Assembly: GCA_036186865.1 (NCBI GenBank)
Contig: AP025054.1
Span: 1,521,832-1,585,831 of the forward strand
DNA: 64,000 nucleotides
Direction of reading: 5' to 3'
Source of the DNA: Eustoma russellianum
Lineage: Eukaryota; Streptophyta; Magnoliopsida; Gentianales; Gentianaceae
Shown here: positions 59,641-64,000 of the stretch, one piece after another
How the letters are laid out: each line of letters opens with the position of its first letter
How positions within the stretch are numbered: the stretch's first letter is position 1
Notes under the pieces: generated by a model
What the model saw: only the letters and a program-made list of their open reading frames with translations
Told to the model about the DNA's origin: nothing
Database searches by the model: none
Position numbers and translations under genes: made by a program

Positions 59641-60619
59641 GCACAACCACGCCCTTGTCCTCCTACCTGTGTACGGTACATTAAAGCAAAATCGGATCAG
59701 GTAGTGTTTCAAGATGTTAGCTTTACAAACATGTACATTGGAGCAAACCCAACTCTCCTACCGTCCATGAATTTTTACGATTGTGGCTTTCTGCACCAAA
59801 AATTTGATGATCCACGTAATTCCATAGAGAAATACATACGCGATACTCCTTAATGGAAACATCGGCACTTGTCAAACTTATCATCCTTATGATAGAGATC
59901 ACATTCATATTCTTTAGTCATCTTCTCGTTCATTGTTGAAATGAGGTTTTTCAAATTGAATTTCATTATTTCATAAAAAAGACAGCAAAAAATTATGTTC
60001 TATGTCCGGCCGAACTCATGATTGAAATATTCGAACGCTGCAATTGAACATCTGAGATCGAACTTAGGATCAAACGTTCCGCAAACCCGATTGCTAAACA
60101 TTCGGTGTTGCGTTCGACCAAAAAACAAAAAAAAAAAATTCAAAATCAGACCGAACTCAGAGACTAAACTCAAAATTCATCGTGAAACATTTGACTCATA
60201 ATTAAGAGTATGGTCTCACCTGATTCAATCCAAGTTTAACTTATTTATGCAATCAATTTTTTTATGTTTTTTATATAAATCTATAGCACTTTGTAAAACA
60301 TTTTTATGAACTTTTTTTTCAACAACCCATGCACCGGGCCTTCTATCTTGTGGGCGGCTGAGAACCTTGTTTACATCTTGTACAAATTTAATAGTACTAG
60401 ACGGTAAGAGACCTCGGGGTTGGGGATACAACATTTGCAACCAATAGAAGGGTCCAAGACTGCCAGCTGCGTGAAGAGCAATTTCTTGACTTGAGAAATC
60501 TAGCTGGATTTGTTGTCTTCACAATCACTTACTACAGAAAGTTCTATCTTTGGAAGATCTTATCAACTTTGTGTTTTCCTTAATTAAGAAAAATGATGGG
60601 TAAAGATGGTCCCGTTTTC

Positions 60620-60801
60620 CGAATGAGATCCTCTAACCCCCTCCCCGTGACCGCCAATGTGACCGCCCGCCACGTGGCAGCGGGGAGGGGTGGTGAGGCT
60701 GGATGCGGGTTACCTCCATCCAGCCTCACCACCCCCCTTGCTGCCACGTGGCGGGCGGTCGCGAAAGGGGTGAGAGAGTGGGGGTCAGGCGATCCTGACC
60801 C
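60620..60801. mobile_element. G-box MULE-MITE copy 5, with perfect 9-bp TSD
   Basis: 182 bp, flanked by CCCGTTTTC at 60611-60619 and 60802-60810. Both arms keep an intact GCCACGTGGC core (left CCGCCACGTGGCAGC, right GCTGCCACGTGGCGG), so each arm is itself palindromic. The loop has GGTGGTGAGGCTGGATG and its inverse. Confidence 0.87.
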
Positions 60802-61034
60802 CCCGTTTTCAAATGGAGTTTGTGCATGAGACAAGCAACATCAGCCCGCCGATTGCACATGGTGTTTTGGGCTGCAGGTATGTGCCTACATTTCCTCCAT
60901 TTTCATGCTACTGCCATTTTCTTTTCAAATTCTTGGACACTTATTCCGCTTGTTCAATTCGATTTCCTTATACTCAAGAATGCAAGATAAGTCCACATTC
61001 TTCTTTTCTTCAAAACAAGTAGTGTTCAAAGCTA

Positions 61035-61080
61035 AAAAAAAAAAAAAAAAANNNNNNNNNNAAAAAAAAAAAAAAAAAAA
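61035..61080 (+). other. Assembly gap (10 N) inside poly-A
   Basis: Seventeen A, ten N (61052-61061), then nineteen A. The true length is unknown. Confidence 0.95.
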
Positions 61081-61396
61081 GAGTATTAGTTCAAAAATTA
61101 GTAGAAATTAACATGCATTTAGCTACAAGTCTTGGTGTCTGCTCTGAAGTAAAATGTTACAATGCTATCTGAAAGTCTGATAGCTTAGACAAGATTATAT
61201 CCCCTGTTCAGTTTTTTAATTCAGAAAAGAAGATCAATATTGTCTGAAAATCTTGAAAACCTCAATTAAATTAGACGCCTTGTTCAAGGATACAAGTTCT
61301 GCTCTAACTTAAATACTTGAAACCTTAAGAAACCTTTCGAAGAACATGTTCATACCTCCCATTGTCTATCAGCAACTTCACTTTAAAGTGCTTGAC

Positions 61397-64000
61397 CTAA
61401 ACTGGGGGAAGCCATGTGATAACAATGGCGCTTCTAACCATGTGTAGCTTATTTTTCCATATCAAATGCCCAAATTCTGGTGCTGTCTGTCTAGACCTTG
61501 TCTTGAAGGCGATCTTGTATGATAATTTCTGATGTTTTTGAGTGAAATTCAGTTTCTCTGGCTCAACCTTCACTATTGCACCTTTGAATGGTGAAACTAC
61601 AACGTGATAATCTGAAACAGGTGGCCCAACATTGGTGACTGTTCTGTGGAGGACAATGCTTGAAACATTTGCATTCTCTGGAAACACAGCTGAAATTGAT
61701 GGATAATTCAAGTCTCCTGGATTGGCAAGAGAATGTCGGCAAGTCCTTTTAGAGAACTTAGAAAAAACAGACAATTCGGATGTGGTCATAGAAAGCGCGC
61801 AGAGGAACTCAAAGTAATCCTGTGCTCTAATGTCATAAACCAAGCCAGGGTCAAGAGCTTTGATCGGGTTAACATGGCCTGCGCCATGATCATAAGGCGT
61901 CGATAATCCACCTGTAGAAGCATCTTTCAAAGGTTTATGAGTATTATCATGAACATAAGCTGTAGTCATTAGCGCAGATTTGATAGCAGCCGGACTCAAA
62001 TCAGGATGCTTGGCCTTAATCAAGGCAGCAATGCCACTAACATGAGGACATGACATTGAAGTTCCAGATAATATATTAAATTTTATTCTTCTACGATCTG
62101 ATGGTAAGCTTGATGGTCCTGTATTACCGGTCCAAGCCGCCAGAATGTTCACCCCAGGGGCCACCATATCTGGTTTTAAGATCTCCAGGGACAGTAAATT
62201 AGGCCCTCTGGAAGAAAACGCGGCAACCACAGGTGAAGGCTTGACACCTAACTTAGTACCAAGAAACTGAAGAGTTGCTGTCCCTTTTGTGTTCTGTGAA
62301 ACATACTGTTTTATTAATTTCCCTGTTTTTTCACCAACAGCAACTGCAGGCAAAAGATGACTATCCGCAACCAATTCTTCTCCATTTGCAGCTGTATTAG
62401 TCAAGATCATCCCTATCCCTCCAGCATCTTTCACCACCTGACCCTTTTGAACTCGAGCACTAATACCACGGTCACATATCACGATTTTTCCTGCAACAAT
62501 TCGTCGATCCAATGTACCTTCTAAGCATAAAGAAGTTGGACTTGGACTGCTGGAATTTCCTCCAAGATAAACTAAAGAATATTGATGTTCGGTGGATAAA
62601 GTCCTTCGCCCTTTATAAAGCGATGTTCCAGTGAACATTTTACCATTTCCAAGCTTGACAACTGCAGGAAATTCCCTATCCATTGTGCTTGCGCCTATGG
62701 TGGTGATCCATGGGGCTACATTTGTGAGGGTTACTGGATCAGGTCCACCATTTCCTGCAGAACAAGAAACAAAGACTCCTTTCTCCATGGCCCCAAATGC
62801 TGCTACGGACAAACTATCTCTGTACTTAGATGAGACCCCACCTCCTAAAGAGATGGATAAAATGTTAACTCCATCGGAGACAGCTTGATCGACGGCTGAA
62901 AGAATGTCTGAGCTAAAGCAACCTCCACTCCAGCACACTTTATAAGCTGCCACCCTTGCACCTGGGGCCATTCCTCTTGCAGTTCCATAAGCGTAGCCCA
63001 GAAGACTTGCACCTGGTTGGAAATGAAAGACAGCAAATAAATAAAGCAGCAGAAATTCAAGGACAATGAACACAGAATCTACATAATTTGGTCAATTTAA
63101 CCGATACTAAAGGAGGAATACAAACAATTAATCAAGAATTTAACTAACAAAGGCCGTTGGCTAAAAGGGTTGTTCTTATATTCAATATACTGAATCATTC
63201 AGTATACTATGAATACAAAATTTACATAAGTCGGTCACTTTAACCTACGTTCGGGTTATTAATTTATAACCCGAACAAGCTCTTCAAAAACCTAAATAAC
63301 AAAAACAAAAAGTGTAGGCTAAAAGGGTTTTTCTTAGGTTTAATAAATCATTCAATATACTATGCTTTGTGCATTCTGTAGATTCTTTTGTACGTTTTTC
63401 ACGTTCTACCATCCTTTGCTTATTAATTTATATATTTTCTTATTTCAAAGTATTTAACTATTTTTATGCATGTAGAAATAAAGATATACAATAGTCACTA
63501 AAATGTACAAGAACCTTAAAATTTTATCATTAAAGAAAAGCACAAAGAAGATATAAATCATGAAGAATGTACTAAATCTGAAAAGAAAAAAAAAGATGGG
63601 GCTAAAGCCTCCTTTTGAGTATAATTTAAAGATGTCTCAAATAGCATACCTTTTGTTGGGGAACCAGCAACAGTTGCAGCAGTATGTGTGCCATGACCAT
63701 CTTCATCTCTAGGCGATTTGAACTCATCGGGCTCATTAATTTTCCCCGTAGATGCTTCATACCCACGATAAAACATTCTAGCACCAACAATTTTCTTATT
63801 ACAATGGCGTCTTCCAAAGCCACGCCCTGTTTCACACATTCCTTTCCAATGAGCCGGCACAGCCCCCATTCCTGTATCATTAAAGCTCCCGCTTTCCGGC
63901 CAAATTCCTGTGTCTAGCACACCCACAACAACATCTTTTGAAAATGGTTCATCAGGCAAGACGTTTTTCCCGTTGGCTAATTCTAGCCCAAGAAACATTG
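61397..64000 (-). CDS. SBT1.3: Subtilisin-like protease, SBT1.3-type, 5' truncated by window edge
   Basis: Two exon parts are visible: 64000-63650 (continues beyond the window) and 63012-61397, ending in TAG. The junction (PTK|G|ASLLGYAYG) is in frame with GT-AG borders. All catalytic residues are present: Asp in VVGVLDTGIWPES, His in GHGTHTAATVAG, oxyanion Asn in SCSAGNGGPDP, Ser in LSGTSMSCPHVSG. A protease-associated insert (CDRGISARVQKGQVVKDAGG) and the C-terminal fibronectin-III-like domain (RTVTNVGPPVSDY to WLPPV) follow. The signal peptide and propeptide must lie upstream, outside the window. The sequence is near-collinear with Arabidopsis SBT1.3 (AT5G51750) from memory of that family. 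Such enzymes are secreted apoplastic serine proteases. One intron at this position is unusual among the mostly intronless SBT1 members. Confidence 0.93.
63070..63370. repeat. Tandem duplication inside the subtilase intron
   Basis: GGCTAAAAGGGTTGTTCTTA...ATTCARTATACTATG occurs at about 63160-63212 and 63317-63364. TACATAAKTYGGTCAMTTTAACC occurs at about 63081 and 63223. A unit of about 150 bp was duplicated in the 637-bp intron. Confidence 0.6.

Noticed and set aside
59611..59853. 80-codon open frame
   Set aside because: It starts inside a minus-strand SINE and has no family signature.

Overview
This is a stretch of nuclear genome from a flowering plant, most likely a core eudicot. It is AT-rich. 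The genes are split by GT-AG introns, and the gene set (gibberellin 20-oxidase, a TRM-like DUF3741/DUF4378 protein, an SBT1.3-type subtilase, a PTI1-like kinase) is land-plant specific. The non-genic DNA is crowded with plant retroelements, SINEs and MITEs. The species cannot be named from the sequence. SINEs with TTG-rich tails and Au-type SINEs hint at an asterid, but this is weak evidence. A run of ten N at 61052-61061 marks an assembly gap.

Five protein-coding genes are supported. (1) 174-3664, minus: a small 2-oxoglutarate/Fe(II) oxygenase in 4 exons. (2) 8789-12916, plus: a TRM-like DUF3741/DUF4378 protein in 5 exons. (3) 25558-28057, plus: gibberellin 20-oxidase in 3 exons. (4) 54728-56751, plus: a PTI1-like cytoplasmic receptor-like kinase in 4 exons, one intron apparently of the GC-AG type. 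(5) 61397 to the right edge, minus: an SBT1.3-like subtilase whose N-terminus lies outside the window. They are functionally unrelated neighbours, not an operon or gene cluster. The 26.7 kb between genes 3 and 4 holds no supportable host gene.

Most of the remaining DNA can be assigned to mobile elements, several with intact boundaries. There is a 1.17 kb solo LTR (16234-17405, TSD ATGTC). There are two members of an LTR family (39884-40717, TSD ATACA; 5268-6139, TSD differing at one base) and a probable third near 35.9-36.6 kb. A 785-bp two-LTR TRIM-like element has PBS, PPT and TSD (42483-43267). A 1.27 kb Mutator-like element has about 113-bp near-identical TIRs (29938-31212). A hAT-type MITE has an 8-bp TSD (46426-46690), and there are Stowaway-like MITEs, LINE fragments of RTE and L1 type, and at least four SINE families. 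A dispersed palindromic MITE family of about 168-183 bp makes 9-bp duplications and carries two inverted CACGTG cores per copy.

I saw no CRISPR array, rRNA or tRNA gene, or sign of a bacterial-type defence or biosynthetic system. The best candidates for something undescribed are the G-box-carrying Mutator MITE family, one copy of which lies 258 bp upstream of the TRM-like start codon, the internally amplified Au-type SINE at 51 kb, and the short TRIM-like element.
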